A stretch of DNA of 64,000 bases from Pseudomonas sp. SJZ074. GTDB taxonomy: Bacteria; Pseudomonadota; Gammaproteobacteria; Pseudomonadales; Pseudomonadaceae. Positions 26,250 through 34,774 of the stretch are shown here, piece after piece (within the stretch, counting starts at the first letter, position 1; every line of letters begins with the position of its first letter). Made by a program: the position numbers and the translations under genes. The notes under the pieces are model-generated. The model was not told the origin of the DNA and ran no database searches. It saw nothing but the letters and a program-made list of their open reading frames with translations. The stretch spans positions 430,030 to 494,029 of the forward strand of contig NZ_VIUE01000001.1 of NCBI RefSeq assembly GCF_007828215.1, written 5' to 3'.

Positions 26250-26420
26250 GTCCTAGGGGAGTAGTCTCCCGCGAGCGCCCTGCTCGCCCGGCATACGTCA
26301 ACATACTTGGTCGGCAGACCATGGCGTATGCGGCCCAAGCGTCCGGAACCGGTCGCAGGGTTTGACAAGACCTATGACACGCACACCTTACCCGGGGCGG
26401 GGAGGCTGTACGTGTCATAG
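26250..26420 (+). ncRNA. yybP-ykoY manganese riboswitch
   Basis: The leader of the UPF0016 gene carries the conserved yybP-ykoY elements GGGGAGTAG (26256-26264), CAACATACTTGGTC and GACAAGACCTATG. The P1 helix pairs 26250-26257 (GTCCTAGG) with 26371-26378 (CCTATGAC), one mismatch. The 3' arm of P1 also belongs to a perfect 10-bp inverted repeat, CTATGACACG (26372-26381) and CGTGTCATAG (26411-26420), so the two folds exclude each other. Mn2+ binding should favour P1 and switch on the downstream Mn exporter. Confidence 0.9.
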
Positions 26421-26452
26421 CCGTGTCGACCCGCCCCTCTAGGAATCACCTG

Positions 26453-27025
26453 ATGCTGGACTCTTTCCTCGTACCCACCACCATCGTTGCGCTGGCCGAA
26501 ATCGGCGACAAGACCCAATTGCTCGCGCTCGTCCTTGCGGCTCGCTTTCGCAAACCCTGGCCGATCATCGCCGGCATTGTCGCCGCGACCCTGGCCAACC
26601 ATGCGGCAGCAGGAGCCGTGGGGGCCTGGGTGGGCAGTATTTTCTCGGATGCGGTGTTGCACTGGATCCTGGCAGCGAGCTTCGCCGCCACGGCGCTGTG
26701 GACCCTGGTTCCCGACAAGCTGGATGACGAAGAAGCCAGTACCGCGCGCAAGTTCGGCCCCTTCCTGACCACGCTGATCGCATTCTTCCTGGCGGAAATC
26801 GGCGACAAGACCCAGATCGCCACTGTGATGCTCGCCGCGCAGTACCCGGAGTTGTGGCTCGTGATCATCGGTACCACCGTAGGCATGCTGATTGCCAACG
26901 TGCCAGTGGTATTGGCCGGCAATTTCGCCGCCGACAAGCTGCCCCTGACTCTGATCCGCCGCCTGGCCGCCTCGGCATTCTTCATCCTGGCGATTGTGGC
27001 GGTGTACAAGGCGCTTTGCGCCTAG
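26453..27025 (+). CDS. UPF0016/GDT1-family manganese exporter
   Basis: A 190-residue inner-membrane protein of the UPF0016 (TMEM165/GDT1, MneA-type) family, with two homologous halves of three helices each. The signature E-x-G-D-K-T/S occurs twice, as LAEIGDKTQ near residues 14-22 and FLAEIGDKTQ near 113-122. Bacterial members export Mn2+. The riboswitch directly upstream strongly supports that role here. The ATG at 26453 follows AGGAAT; a GTG at 26423 has no good ribosome site. Confidence 0.93.
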   Translation: MLDSFLVPTTIVALAEIGDKTQLLALVLAARFRKPWPIIAGIVAATLANHAAAGAVGAWVGSIFSDAVLHWILAASFAATALWTLVPDKLDDEEASTARKFGPFLTTLIAFFLAEIGDKTQIATVMLAAQYPELWLVIIGTTVGMLIANVPVVLAGNFAADKLPLTLIRRLAASAFFILAIVAVYKALCA

Positions 27026-27101
27026 CTGCAAGCTGCAAGCTGCAAGCCTCAAGTAAAAGCAGTTCTGCTTCGCTTGTAGCTTGTAGCTTGTAGCTTGTAG
27101 T
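27024..27101. repeat. Heptamer-like AGCTGCA / GCTTGTA repeats
   Basis: Several copies of AGCTGCA follow the exporter stop (27024-27050), and several copies of GCTTGTA occur at 27073-27101 in roughly inverted relation, separated by a loop. The arms can fold into an imperfect hairpin between two convergent genes and may stop transcription in both directions. Confidence 0.7.
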
Positions 27102-27118
27102 TGCCAGCCCAGCTGGCT

Positions 27119-27934
27119 CTACTTCCTGGCTTGCTGGTAAAGCGGCATCACCTTTGGAATCGCCGCCTGCAACGAAGCGATCCGGCTGCTGGACGCAGGG
27201 TGAGTGCTCATGAACTCCGGTGGCGCACCTTCCGAGGCCTTGCTCATCTTGTTCCACAAGGTGATGGCGGCGTTCGGGTTGTAGCCGGCGCGGGCAGCCA
27301 GTTCGAGGCCGATAAGGTCGGCTTCGTTCTCGTTGGCACGGCTGTTGGGCAAGGTCATGCCATAGTTGGCCACGGTGTCGGCCAGCGCCAGGCTGTCCTG
27401 ACCCAGGCCGAACAAGGCACCGGCGCCCTGCTTGGCCATCTCGATGCCGTAGGCCTTGGACATCGCTTCACGGCCGTGCTCGCGCAGGGCGTGGGCGATT
27501 TCATGACCCATGACCGCGGCGATCTCATCGTCGGTCAGCTTCAGCGAGTCGATCAGCCCGGTGTAGAAAATGATCTTGCCGCCGGGGCCGCAGTTGGCAT
27601 TGAGCTCGTCACTCTTGATCAGGTTCACTTCCCACTTCCACTGCGCCGAGTCCGGGCGGAACACCGGGGCCTGGGCAATCAATCGGTCGGCAATGGCCTG
27701 GACGCGCCTGGCTTCGCTGCTGGTCTTGTCCAGCACACCCTGGGTGCTCGCCTCGCCTACGGTCTTCTGATAGGACTGGGCGTACATCTGGTTGACCTCA
27801 TCGGTCGACAACATGCTGAACATGTACTGCTTGCGCTCCACGCCCACGGCGCCGCCGCTGGTGGTATTCACCGATTGGCAACCGGCAAGCAACAGGCTCG
27901 TGCCGAGGACACTCACCATCAACGTCTTGTGCAT
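27119..27934 (-). CDS. M48 family metalloprotease lipoprotein
   Basis: A 271-residue peptidase of the M48 (LoiP/YggG-like) family. A lipoprotein signal (VLGTSLLLAGCQS, Cys at about residue 19) places it at a membrane on the periplasmic side. The zinc motif HEIAH is at about residues 142-146 (VMGHEIAHALREHGREAMS), with the downstream Glu in NENEADLIGLELAARAG. Family members degrade misfolded or specific envelope proteins. It stands alone on the minus strand. Confidence 0.92.
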   Translation of the reverse strand: MHKTLMVSVLGTSLLLAGCQSVNTTSGGAVGVERKQYMFSMLSTDEVNQMYAQSYQKTVGEASTQGVLDKTSSEARRVQAIADRLIAQAPVFRPDSAQWKWEVNLIKSDELNANCGPGGKIIFYTGLIDSLKLTDDEIAAVMGHEIAHALREHGREAMSKAYGIEMAKQGAGALFGLGQDSLALADTVANYGMTLPNSRANENEADLIGLELAARAGYNPNAAITLWNKMSKASEGAPPEFMSTHPASSSRIASLQAAIPKVMPLYQQARK

Positions 27935-28150
27935 ATAAAAGCTCCCTGGAAACGTGGTCGTATCCTATGCGGTGATTTGTATCGGCGCCAGATAAACAAC
28001 GATGGATTACAGGTATTTCGGATAGACCCTACCCCACACCATTAGCGACTCTCACGATTCCAAAACAGTCACCCGACGAACAGCGCCTCATGCAGGGCCC
28101 TATGAACGCCGATACAAACTTCAGACGTCATTTCCGCGTCCGGAGCCTTT

Positions 28151-30289
28151 ATGAAATTCAAGTCGATCCAGTTTTCCGTGGCCGCCCTGGCCGGCGCCAT
28201 CGTGCTCAGCGTGGTCGGGGCCCTGGTCTTGTACGCGCTGTTCGCCGGGGCCCGCACCCAGGACATGGTGCAGCAACGGACCAAGGCGCAGTTCGAACAG
28301 CTCATCGAACAGCGCCTCAGCGCCCTGGCCCGCACCCAGGCCAGCCTGATCCAACGGGAACTGGAAGCCCCGCTGCAGCTCGCCAAGGGGCTGGCCACCA
28401 CGAACGCGCTGATGGGCATGAAGGGCACGGACGGCAGCCCACAGCTGAAGATTGCCCGCGAACAGATGATCAGCCTGCTGCGTGAAACCGTGGTGCGTAA
28501 TCCGAAGGTCCTTGGCGCCTACATCGCCTGGGAACCGAATGCCATCGACCACGATGACGCCAGCTACGTGAACAGCCCCGTGGTGGGCATGGAAACCAAC
28601 GGGCGTTTCCTGCCATGGTGGTTCCGCAATCAGGACGGCACCCTGGGCCTGGAAAAACTCGCCGACGTGACGGATCAGAAGTTGCTGTCCACCGGTATCC
28701 GCGCCAGCGAGTACTACCTGTGCTCTCAGGACAGCAGAAAAGCCTGCGTCATCGACCCGGCGCCCTACCGCGTCGGCGATACCATGACCATGCTCGCCTC
28801 GTTCATCGAGCCGATCCTTATCGACGGCAAGTTTCAGGGCATCGTCGGGGCGGATCTGTCGGTGAACTTCATCCAGGACATGCTCGTGGCCGCCGATGCC
28901 AAGCTGTACAACGGCGCCGGGGAGATGGCCCTGCTGTCCAGCAATAACCGGCTGGTGGCCTTCACCAAGGATCCGAGCAAACTCGGGGAGAAGGCCAGCG
29001 ATCTGCTGGACGCCAGTGAACTGGACAACCTGGCCCGGCTCGGTGTCGGCGAGGTGCGCTACGACATCGATGAAGAGCATGGGCACATCGAGGTGTATAT
29101 GCCGTTCGGCATCGGTGAGACCAACGCCCGCTGGACGCTGATGCTGCAATTGCCACTGAACGCGGTGATGGCCGACCTGCAAGCACTGCAGAAAGACCTG
29201 AACGATCGGCGCCAGTCCGACGTTTTCGGCATGGCGATGGTGGGCCTGGCGATTGCAGGTATCGGTTTGCTGGTGATCTGGCTGGTGGGCCATGGCATTG
29301 CCCGGCCACTCAAGCAAATGGTGGCAATGCTCGATGACATCGCCCAGGGTGAAGGCGACCTGACCCGTCGCCTGGTGAGTGACCGCGCCGACGAACTCGG
29401 CGCGATTGCCAGAGGCTTCAACACCTTCCTGAGCAAGCTGCAGGGGATGATCACCCAGGTGGTGACCTCGGTGCAGAGCGTCAGCGATTCGTCGGAGCAC
29501 ACCGCTGACATCGCGATCCGCACCAACCAGGGCGTGCACAAGCAAATGTCAGAGATCGATCAGGTCGCCACCGCCGTGCACGAGATGACCGCTACGGCCC
29601 AGGACGTGGCCCGCAACGCGACGCAGGCTGCCCAGGCCGCCAGTCACGCCGACCAGGCCGCCAGCCAGGGCATGCAGATCGTACGGGATACGTCCAAGTC
29701 CATCGGCGCCCTTGCCGTGGAAATCGGCAAGGCGGTAGGCGTGGTGCAGACCCTGGCCAAGGACAGCGAAAACATCAACGCGATTCTCACCGCCATCCGT
29801 GGCATCGCCGAACAGACCAATCTGCTGGCCCTCAACGCCGCCATCGAAGCCGCCCGAGCTGGTGAACAGGGTCGCGGATTCGCCGTGGTGGCTGACGAAG
29901 TGCGCAACCTGGCGCAAAAGACGCAGCAGGCCACGGAAGAAATCCAGTCGATGATCCAGCAATTGCAGCAGGGTACCCGGGACGTGGTGAGGGTGATGGA
30001 AGACAGCCAGCACCGCACCGATGAAAGCGTGCACCATGCGGCAAAAGCGGCCCAGGCCCTGGAAACCATCACCCAGGCGGTGTCGGTGATCAACGACATG
30101 AACACCCAGATCGCCAGCGCCGCCGAGGAACAGAGCGCCGTGGCCGATGACATCAACCGCAACGTCATCAACATCGGACAAGTGGCGAACGAAGTGGCGG
30201 GCGGCGCGGATGAGTCCAGCGCGGCCAGCGCCAGTTTGACCAAACTGGCGGAGCAGCAGCGGCGGTTGATCAATCAGTTCAGAGTCTAA
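28151..30289 (+). CDS. Methyl-accepting chemotaxis protein, dCache type
   Basis: A 712-residue chemoreceptor. Helix TM1 spans about residues 7-32, a large periplasmic double-Cache ligand domain about 40-355, and TM2 about 358-382. A HAMP domain and the cytoplasmic signalling hairpin follow, with the conserved tip [20 protein letters not shown] near residues 550-570. It ends INQFRV without the CheR/CheB-binding pentapeptide. Cache receptors of this size in Pseudomonas often sense amino acids or organic acids, but the ligand is not deducible. It is monocistronic, with a REP pair downstream. Confidence 0.92.
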   Translation: MKFKSIQFSVAALAGAIVLSVVGALVLYALFAGARTQDMVQQRTKAQFEQLIEQRLSALARTQASLIQRELEAPLQLAKGLATTNALMGMKGTDGSPQLKIAREQMISLLRETVVRNPKVLGAYIAWEPNAIDHDDASYVNSPVVGMETNGRFLPWWFRNQDGTLGLEKLADVTDQKLLSTGIRASEYYLCSQDSRKACVIDPAPYRVGDTMTMLASFIEPILIDGKFQGIVGADLSVNFIQDMLVAADAKLYNGAGEMALLSSNNRLVAFTKDPSKLGEKASDLLDASELDNLARLGVGEVRYDIDEEHGHIEVYMPFGIGETNARWTLMLQLPLNAVMADLQALQKDLNDRRQSDVFGMAMVGLAIAGIGLLVIWLVGHGIARPLKQMVAMLDDIAQGEGDLTRRLVSDRADELGAIARGFNTFLSKLQGMITQVVTSVQSVSDSSEHTADIAIRTNQGVHKQMSEIDQVATAVHEMTATAQDVARNATQAAQAASHADQAASQGMQIVRDTSKSIGALAVEIGKAVGVVQTLAKDSENINAILTAIRGIAEQTNLLALNAAIEAARAGEQGRGFAVVADEVRNLAQKTQQATEEIQSMIQQLQQGTRDVVRVMEDSQHRTDESVHHAAKAAQALETITQAVSVINDMNTQIASAAEEQSAVADDINRNVINIGQVANEVAGGADESSAASASLTKLAEQQRRLINQFRV

Positions 30290-30301
30290 ACAGAGAAACC
30301 T

Positions 30302-30390
30302 TGTGGGAGCGGGCTTGCTCGCGAAGGCGATGTGTCAGGCAATGTGATTTTGTCTGGTCTATTGCATTCGCGAGCAAGCCCGCTCCCACA
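30302..30390. repeat. REP inverted pair (family A)
   Basis: Opposed GTGGGAGCGGGCTTGCTCGCGAA units at 30302-30325 and 30367-30390, just after the chemoreceptor stop. Confidence 0.9.
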
Positions 30391-30466
30391 GGGGGACTGT
30401 GGAGGTTCACAGAGTCGGCATTCACCACCGATCCACTGTATAGCGGCAGTAAAGACACCACAGCCC

Positions 30467-31090
30467 TCAAGCCGGCGTCAGACACTCCGGCCCATTGAGC
30501 TTCGGGTCGTTGACCATATTGGCCAACACCCGCTCACGCAATTGCGCCGGTTCGCTTGCCAGCAACCCTTGCAAGATGTGCAGCGGTGTTTCGGGATCGA
30601 GCCACAGGCGTTGGCCCTCTTCGTCCAGGATCAGCGGCCTGCGCTGCCCCGCCGCCGGCTGGGTGATGACCGCCGTGCTCAGCCACACCTGTTCCTGCAC
30701 GGGATACGCTTCCCAGATCGCGGCAAAGCACAACGACGCCCCCTCTCCCGGCGTCAGCCAGTAGGGCCGCTTGCGAGTGCCGCCGCGCCATTCGTAAAAG
30801 CCGTTGGCCGGCAGCAGGCAGCGACGCAGGCGCAGTGCTTCACGGAACATCGGCTGCTCGGCCACGGTTTCGGCGCGGGCATGGGCCGGAGTCCGGGACA
30901 GGTCGGTCAGCCACGCAGGCGTCAACCCCCAGCGCGCCCGGGCCAGCTCACGCTGCCCCTCGGCACCGGCCCGCAGCATCAGCACCGAATCGTTAGGCGA
31001 AATATTCCATTGGGCCTTCTGGTCGGCAGGAAAGCCGGGCAAGGCCGCGAAAGCGGGGTTCCAGCGAAACAGGGCATAACGTCCACACAT
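30467..31090 (-). CDS. SRAP/YedK-family protein, variant active site
   Basis: A 207-residue SRAP-domain protein of the YedK/HMCES family, which crosslinks to abasic sites in single-stranded DNA. Cys2 is exposed after Met removal (MCGRYALF) and the catalytic Glu is in NGFYEWRGG. The usual Asn of the NAR(S/A)ET motif is His here (PAHARAETVAEQP). The usual His of the HxRMP motif is missing (TQPAAGQRRPLILDE). The ATG at 31090 is the only start that puts Cys at position 2. It may be a diverged paralogue with altered crosslink chemistry. Confidence 0.88.
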   Translation of the reverse strand: MCGRYALFRWNPAFAALPGFPADQKAQWNISPNDSVLMLRAGAEGQRELARARWGLTPAWLTDLSRTPAHARAETVAEQPMFREALRLRRCLLPANGFYEWRGGTRKRPYWLTPGEGASLCFAAIWEAYPVQEQVWLSTAVITQPAAGQRRPLILDEEGQRLWLDPETPLHILQGLLASEPAQLRERVLANMVNDPKLNGPECLTPA

Positions 31091-31125
31091 GGGGCAACAC
31101 AACTCTTGATCGAACGGTCGTCAGC

Positions 31126-31386
31126 CTAACAGACCAGCGTGCCAGGAAAGCCCTCCGGTTCATCCCCCGGCACTGGCATCGCGGCATTGTACGCGGCGAT
31201 GAGCTCCCGCGCGTATTGCGCCTGGTCATCGTCTACCACCAGCCCCAACAGGCCCTGCATCGGCAGTTCTCCAATGCCGCCCACTAGATCGCGCCCCACC
31301 AGATGTGCCGTGATGCCCTCGCTGGCGAGCATGCCTTGCAGCAGTTCGCCCTCCATCAGGTTTTCCAGCTCGTAGATTCGTTGCAT
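31126..31386 (-). CDS. DUF2007 small protein
   Basis: An 86-residue protein of the DUF2007 family, named putative signal-transducing proteins in databases, with a ferredoxin-like fold predicted. The family pattern is seen in MQRIYELENLMEGELLQGML, then HLVGRDLVGGIGELPM and VVDDDQAQYARELI. Function unknown. It lies 12 bp downstream of the CPXCG-type gene and upstream of the SRAP gene, all on the minus strand, so the three may form an operon. Confidence 0.85.
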   Translation of the reverse strand: MQRIYELENLMEGELLQGMLASEGITAHLVGRDLVGGIGELPMQGLLGLVVDDDQAQYARELIAAYNAAMPVPGDEPEGFPGTLVC

Positions 31387-31398
31387 GGGCGCCCCCCA

Positions 31399-31581
31399 TC
31401 AATCGTTTTCGCTGAAGACCTCGAGATGCCACTCCTCGCCATGCACTTGCAGGTTGAAAGTGATCGGTCGACAGCACACCTGACAGTCCTCGATATAGAC
31501 CTGATCTCCACCCAACAGATCCACAGTCGTCTCGACCTCTTCCCCACAATACGGACAATCATAAAGAGCGGTTTCCAGCAT
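31399..31581 (-). CDS. CPXCG-motif cysteine-rich small protein
   Basis: A 60-residue protein with four cysteines in two pairs, CPYC ([11 protein letters not shown]) and CQVC (EDCQVCCRP), likely a zinc ribbon. It matches the small CPXCG-motif family, which has no assigned function. It begins the DUF2007-SRAP minus-strand group and is divergent from the acyltransferase gene. Confidence 0.85.
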   Translation of the reverse strand: MLETALYDCPYCGEEVETTVDLLGGDQVYIEDCQVCCRPITFNLQVHGEEWHLEVFSEND

Positions 31582-31721
31582 CGCGGTCTCCCAGGTGACT
31601 TGTGCGTATAATCGCCGGTCTATTTGCAGGGCTATTTTCGTCTGGCTATCTTCCAGGCCGTGCCCCGTCGTTTTTTTCGAGCGAACCTTTAACTTACCCT
31701 AGCCGTTTCCAACAAGAGAGC

Positions 31722-32888
31722 ATGATGGGCGAATTCGATGCCATCCGACCTTACGACGACAGCGAAGTCCCAGCAGTGCTGGCCCGGCTGCTTGGCGACA
31801 AGGCGTTTCTAGATATCCTCACCCACTTCCGCTTCCCGCGCCTGGCCGGCGCCTTCGGCTGGATGCTCAAACCTCTTATAGCGCAAAGATTGCGTCGTGA
31901 GTTCGCCGGTGTGACGTCGGTCGCCACTTTGCAGGACAAAGTGGAATTCTACGTCGACCATACCATCGAGCGTGCCACCGACGGCGTGACCTATACCGGG
32001 GTGGAGCAGTTCAAGTCCGGCAGTGCGTACCTGTTCATCGCCAACCACCGCGACATCGTGATGGACCCGGCCTTCGTCAACTATGCGGTGTACCACGCCG
32101 GCCTGCCGACCCCACGTATCGCCATTGGCGACAATCTGCTGCAAAAACCTTTCGTCAGCGACCTGATGCGCCTGAACAAGAGCTTCATCGTGCACCGCTC
32201 CATCACCGGACGACGGGAGAAGATGGCGGCCTATCAGCTGCTGTCAGCGTATATCAACCACTCGATCCGCCACGACTGCGCCTCGATCTGGATCGCCCAG
32301 GCCGAAGGACGGGCCAAGGATGGCGATGACCGTACCGAATCGGCCATCCTCAAGATGTTCCACATGAGCCGCAAGGACGAGCCGTTCGGCGAGGTCATCC
32401 AGTCGCTGAATCTCACACCCGTGTCGATCAGCTACGAATACGACCCATGCGACCAGGCCAAGGCCCGCGAGCTGTACATCCGCGCCACCACCGGCACCTA
32501 CACCAAGGCACCGGGCGAGGATGACGTGAGCATCGCCAAGGGCATCACCGGCTACAAGGGCCGGGTGCACGTGAACTTCGCCGCGCCGATCACCGAGCTG
32601 TTCGAAGACACCAAGCAATTGGCCCAGGAGATGGATCGGCAGATTCTCGGCGGCTACCGCCTGTTCCCGGTGCATTACCTGGCTTACGCCCAATGGACCG
32701 ATGCCGATCCGCAGTTGCAGGTTCCGCAGGCGGCCGAGGTATTCGACGCCGATGAACTGGCCAAGGCCCAGGAAGAATGGCAACGCCGGTTGGATGCGTG
32801 CCCGGCGGAACACCGGCCGTTCCTGATACTGCAATATGCGACGCCGGTGCGTAATCAGTATCGGGTCAAGGCGGGGTTGGCGTTGTAA
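31722..32888 (+). CDS. PlsC-type acyltransferase, large form
   Basis: A 388-residue protein with a glycerolipid acyltransferase domain, probably acylating a glycerophospholipid or related acceptor at the inner membrane. The catalytic His/Asp block reads IANHRDIVMDPAF, a spacing of five residues rather than the common HX4D. The substrate-contact block is WIAQAEGRAKDG (EGxR-like). Length is well above typical PlsC (about 245). AAGAGAG precedes ATGATG at 31722. The acceptor is unknown, and it is monocistronic. Confidence 0.8.
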   Translation: MMGEFDAIRPYDDSEVPAVLARLLGDKAFLDILTHFRFPRLAGAFGWMLKPLIAQRLRREFAGVTSVATLQDKVEFYVDHTIERATDGVTYTGVEQFKSGSAYLFIANHRDIVMDPAFVNYAVYHAGLPTPRIAIGDNLLQKPFVSDLMRLNKSFIVHRSITGRREKMAAYQLLSAYINHSIRHDCASIWIAQAEGRAKDGDDRTESAILKMFHMSRKDEPFGEVIQSLNLTPVSISYEYDPCDQAKARELYIRATTGTYTKAPGEDDVSIAKGITGYKGRVHVNFAAPITELFEDTKQLAQEMDRQILGGYRLFPVHYLAYAQWTDADPQLQVPQAAEVFDADELAKAQEEWQRRLDACPAEHRPFLILQYATPVRNQYRVKAGLAL

Positions 32889-32903
32889 GCCAACGCAGGG
32901 TCC

Positions 32904-32933
32904 TGTGGCGAGGGGATTTATCCCCTCGCCACA
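32904..32933. repeat. REP-like hairpin (family B)
   Basis: A perfect palindrome, TGTGGCGAGGGGA-TTTA-TCCCCTCGCCACA, follows the acyltransferase stop and is identical in core to the copy at 24097-24128. Confidence 0.9.
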
Positions 32934-32958
32934 AAAAGCTTCTTTGTCGCCGGTAATC

Positions 32959-33243
32959 TCAGCTGATCTGCGTGCTGATCCACGACACCAGCAAGGCCAA
33001 CGCCAGACAGCCAAAACCGAACCGGTAGAAGAACCGGTTCATGCGCTGGGTCGCCAGGTCCAGCAACGCTTCGAAGCGCTCCTCGCCATTACCGCTGCGC
33101 GTTTGCAAACTTGCACGCGCCCGCAGTTCGCGGCGGCGCGTCGCATGCAGCACCCAGCCGCCCGGGCAGGCAAACAATAGCGCGAGCAAGTTGATCAATT
33201 TGGCGGGGTGGGTAGCGAACAACGAAAGCAGATGCAGCGACAT
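32959..33243 (-). CDS. Small inner-membrane protein, unknown function
   Basis: A 94-residue protein beginning MSLHLLSLFATHPAKLINLL. There are two hydrophobic segments, about residues 14-34 (LINLLALLFACPGGWVLHA) and about 72-92 (FGFGCLALALLVSWIS), flanking a basic, Arg-rich loop. I do not recognise a named family. The frame is clean with GC-rich codon use and no REP inside. The ATG at 33243 is preferred over a TTG at 33255. Confidence 0.65.
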   Translation of the reverse strand: MSLHLLSLFATHPAKLINLLALLFACPGGWVLHATRRRELRARASLQTRSGNGEERFEALLDLATQRMNRFFYRFGFGCLALALLVSWISTQIS

Positions 33244-33422
33244 CACAAACCTCAAGCAAAACAGGCGGGACCTTCGGACAGGGCGCGGATTCTACCGAAA
33301 GCCCACCGCCCTGCCCCGTTTTTTCCGACCTGTGGGGCTGAGCTAGGGACTACTTTCCCCGTCACGGTTTCGTCATCTGGATAAGCCACCCTGTCGCCCT
33401 CCAAACCTGCACGGACCCCGTC

Positions 33423-33629
33423 ATGCTTCACGCCGAAAACCAGGATCGCCTCTATCTCATCACGCCGAGCGACGAACAACAGAACCTCGTCGGCAGCCTG
33501 TCTTTCAACGTACAGGACCCACATTGGCTGGTGTATTGCGCCCTCGGTGGTCATCAACATGCCGACCTGCCGGAGACTGACCTGTTGACGGGCATCAGTG
33601 TGCTGGAATTGTATTCACAGGCTGCCTGA
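33423..33629 (+). CDS. Small protein, unknown function
   Basis: A 68-residue soluble, acidic protein beginning MLHAENQDRLYLITPSDEQQ and ending SVLELYSQAA. No domain is recognised. Codon use resembles its neighbours and it ends just before a REP pair, as real genes here do. Probably a Pseudomonas-restricted protein. Confidence 0.6.
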   Translation: MLHAENQDRLYLITPSDEQQNLVGSLSFNVQDPHWLVYCALGGHQHADLPETDLLTGISVLELYSQAA

Positions 33630-33635
33630 AACCAA

Positions 33636-33724
33636 TGTGGGAGCGAGCCTGCTCGCGATGAGAGGGTGTCAGTCGACGTCAATGTCGCTGACCCGCCGCT
33701 GTCGCGAGCAGGCTCGCTCCCACA
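33636..33724. repeat. REP inverted pair (family C)
   Basis: Opposed TGTGGGAGCGAGCCTGCTCGCGA units at 33636-33658 and 33702-33724. The core is GAGCGAGCCTGCTCGCGA rather than the family A GAGCGGGCTTGCTCGCGAA. A degenerate copy occurs at 51.7 kb. Confidence 0.9.
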
Positions 33725-33754
33725 GGGGGGTGACTTCCTGGCAGGAACGAAACC

Positions 33755-34339
33755 TTACTCGGCCAACACCTGCCCGATGGTCGGATCCTTGAACAGCCGG
33801 GTCAGAGCGTCGCTCAACACATCGCTGACCAGCTTGGTGTTGGTGTCCTGGTTGGGCGCCATGCCGAAACGCTGGTCCAGGGAAGCCCCATAACGACCGC
33901 TGTAACGACGGTTGGCGTTCTGCACATCGGAACGGAAAGTCGCGCCAATGGTGGCTTCGGTCACGTACATGCCTTCCTTGGGCGATTGGTACTTGAGTTC
34001 GGCCAGGGTAACGGTCAGCTGTGGCGCATTCATCGCGTTCGCGGTAGGGGTGAAGCCCAGCAGACGCACTGCGGCTTCAGCCTGGGCCTGCAGCTTCGGC
34101 AGGATCTGCGCGCCCTGTACCGTGATGACGCTGGTTTCCGGATACAGACCGCCACGGGTACCGAGCGTCGGTGATGGACGGCCGTCCACCACCCGTACCA
34201 CCACCGGCTGGCCATGACCCACAGGCGCCAGCTGGGCGTTGAGCTTGGGTTCCGGGTTAAGTTGTTGCGGGCTGTGGGCGCAGCCGACAAGGGTCAGACT
34301 GGTCACAGCGATCAAACCGAACAACAGGCGTTGCAACAT
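33755..34339 (-). CDS. YajG-family lipoprotein
   Basis: A 194-residue putative outer-membrane lipoprotein of the YajG family. The lipobox is TLVGCAHS (Cys at residue 20). The family core is visible in VVVRVVDGRPSPTLGTRGG and the LTVTLAELKYQ strand. Function is unknown. The ATG at 34339 has GGAG 8 bp upstream; the ATG two codons earlier (34345) would be too close to it. Confidence 0.85.
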   Translation of the reverse strand: MLQRLLFGLIAVTSLTLVGCAHSPQQLNPEPKLNAQLAPVGHGQPVVVRVVDGRPSPTLGTRGGLYPETSVITVQGAQILPKLQAQAEAAVRLLGFTPTANAMNAPQLTVTLAELKYQSPKEGMYVTEATIGATFRSDVQNANRRYSGRYGASLDQRFGMAPNQDTNTKLVSDVLSDALTRLFKDPTIGQVLAE

Positions 34340-34540
34340 GCTCATCTCTCCAGAATCGGGCACTGACAGACCAGCAGTATAGCGGTGCGCCAACGCGGCG
34401 AACCAGCCGAATGAATACTGAAATTTCTGACATGTACCGCCAATGCCGGTTCCTGTCACGCCACTGTCACGGTCCTTACACCGGCATGTCATGGCTCGCT
34501 GTCAGGCTACTCACAAGTCCCTCGACACGGAAATCCGCCC

Positions 34541-34774
34541 ATGCGCCTTCTCATCTCTCTGTTCATCCCACGTCCACAGCATCGCAGCTTTGCCCTACTG
34601 GATCGCAACGGCCACTGCCAGGCGTTCAAGCAATGCAGCTTGCAACCGATGGGCGAAGGCTGGGTGGAAATTGAAGAAATCCGTCTGAGCTGGCTGCACC
34701 GACCGCTACCCGCCAGCGCCCGTGTACAACCGCTTCGCAGTCGCGCGCGCAGCCGCCAGTTGTTGGCCATCTGA
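34541..34774 (+). CDS. Small basic protein, unknown function
   Basis: A 77-residue protein beginning MRLLISLFIPRPQHRSFALLD, with a short hydrophobic start, then a central region QPMGEGWVEIEEIRLSWLHR and a strongly basic C-terminus (RSRARSRQLLAI). No family recognised. It is divergent from the YajG-type gene and lies upstream of the long mqo leader. A short N-terminal membrane association is possible. Confidence 0.55.
   Translation: MRLLISLFIPRPQHRSFALLDRNGHCQAFKQCSLQPMGEGWVEIEEIRLSWLHRPLPASARVQPLRSRARSRQLLAI

Noticed and set aside
28121-29545. 474-codon open frame on the minus strand
   Set aside because: It lies opposite the chemoreceptor gene and only reflects high third-position GC. No domain is visible.
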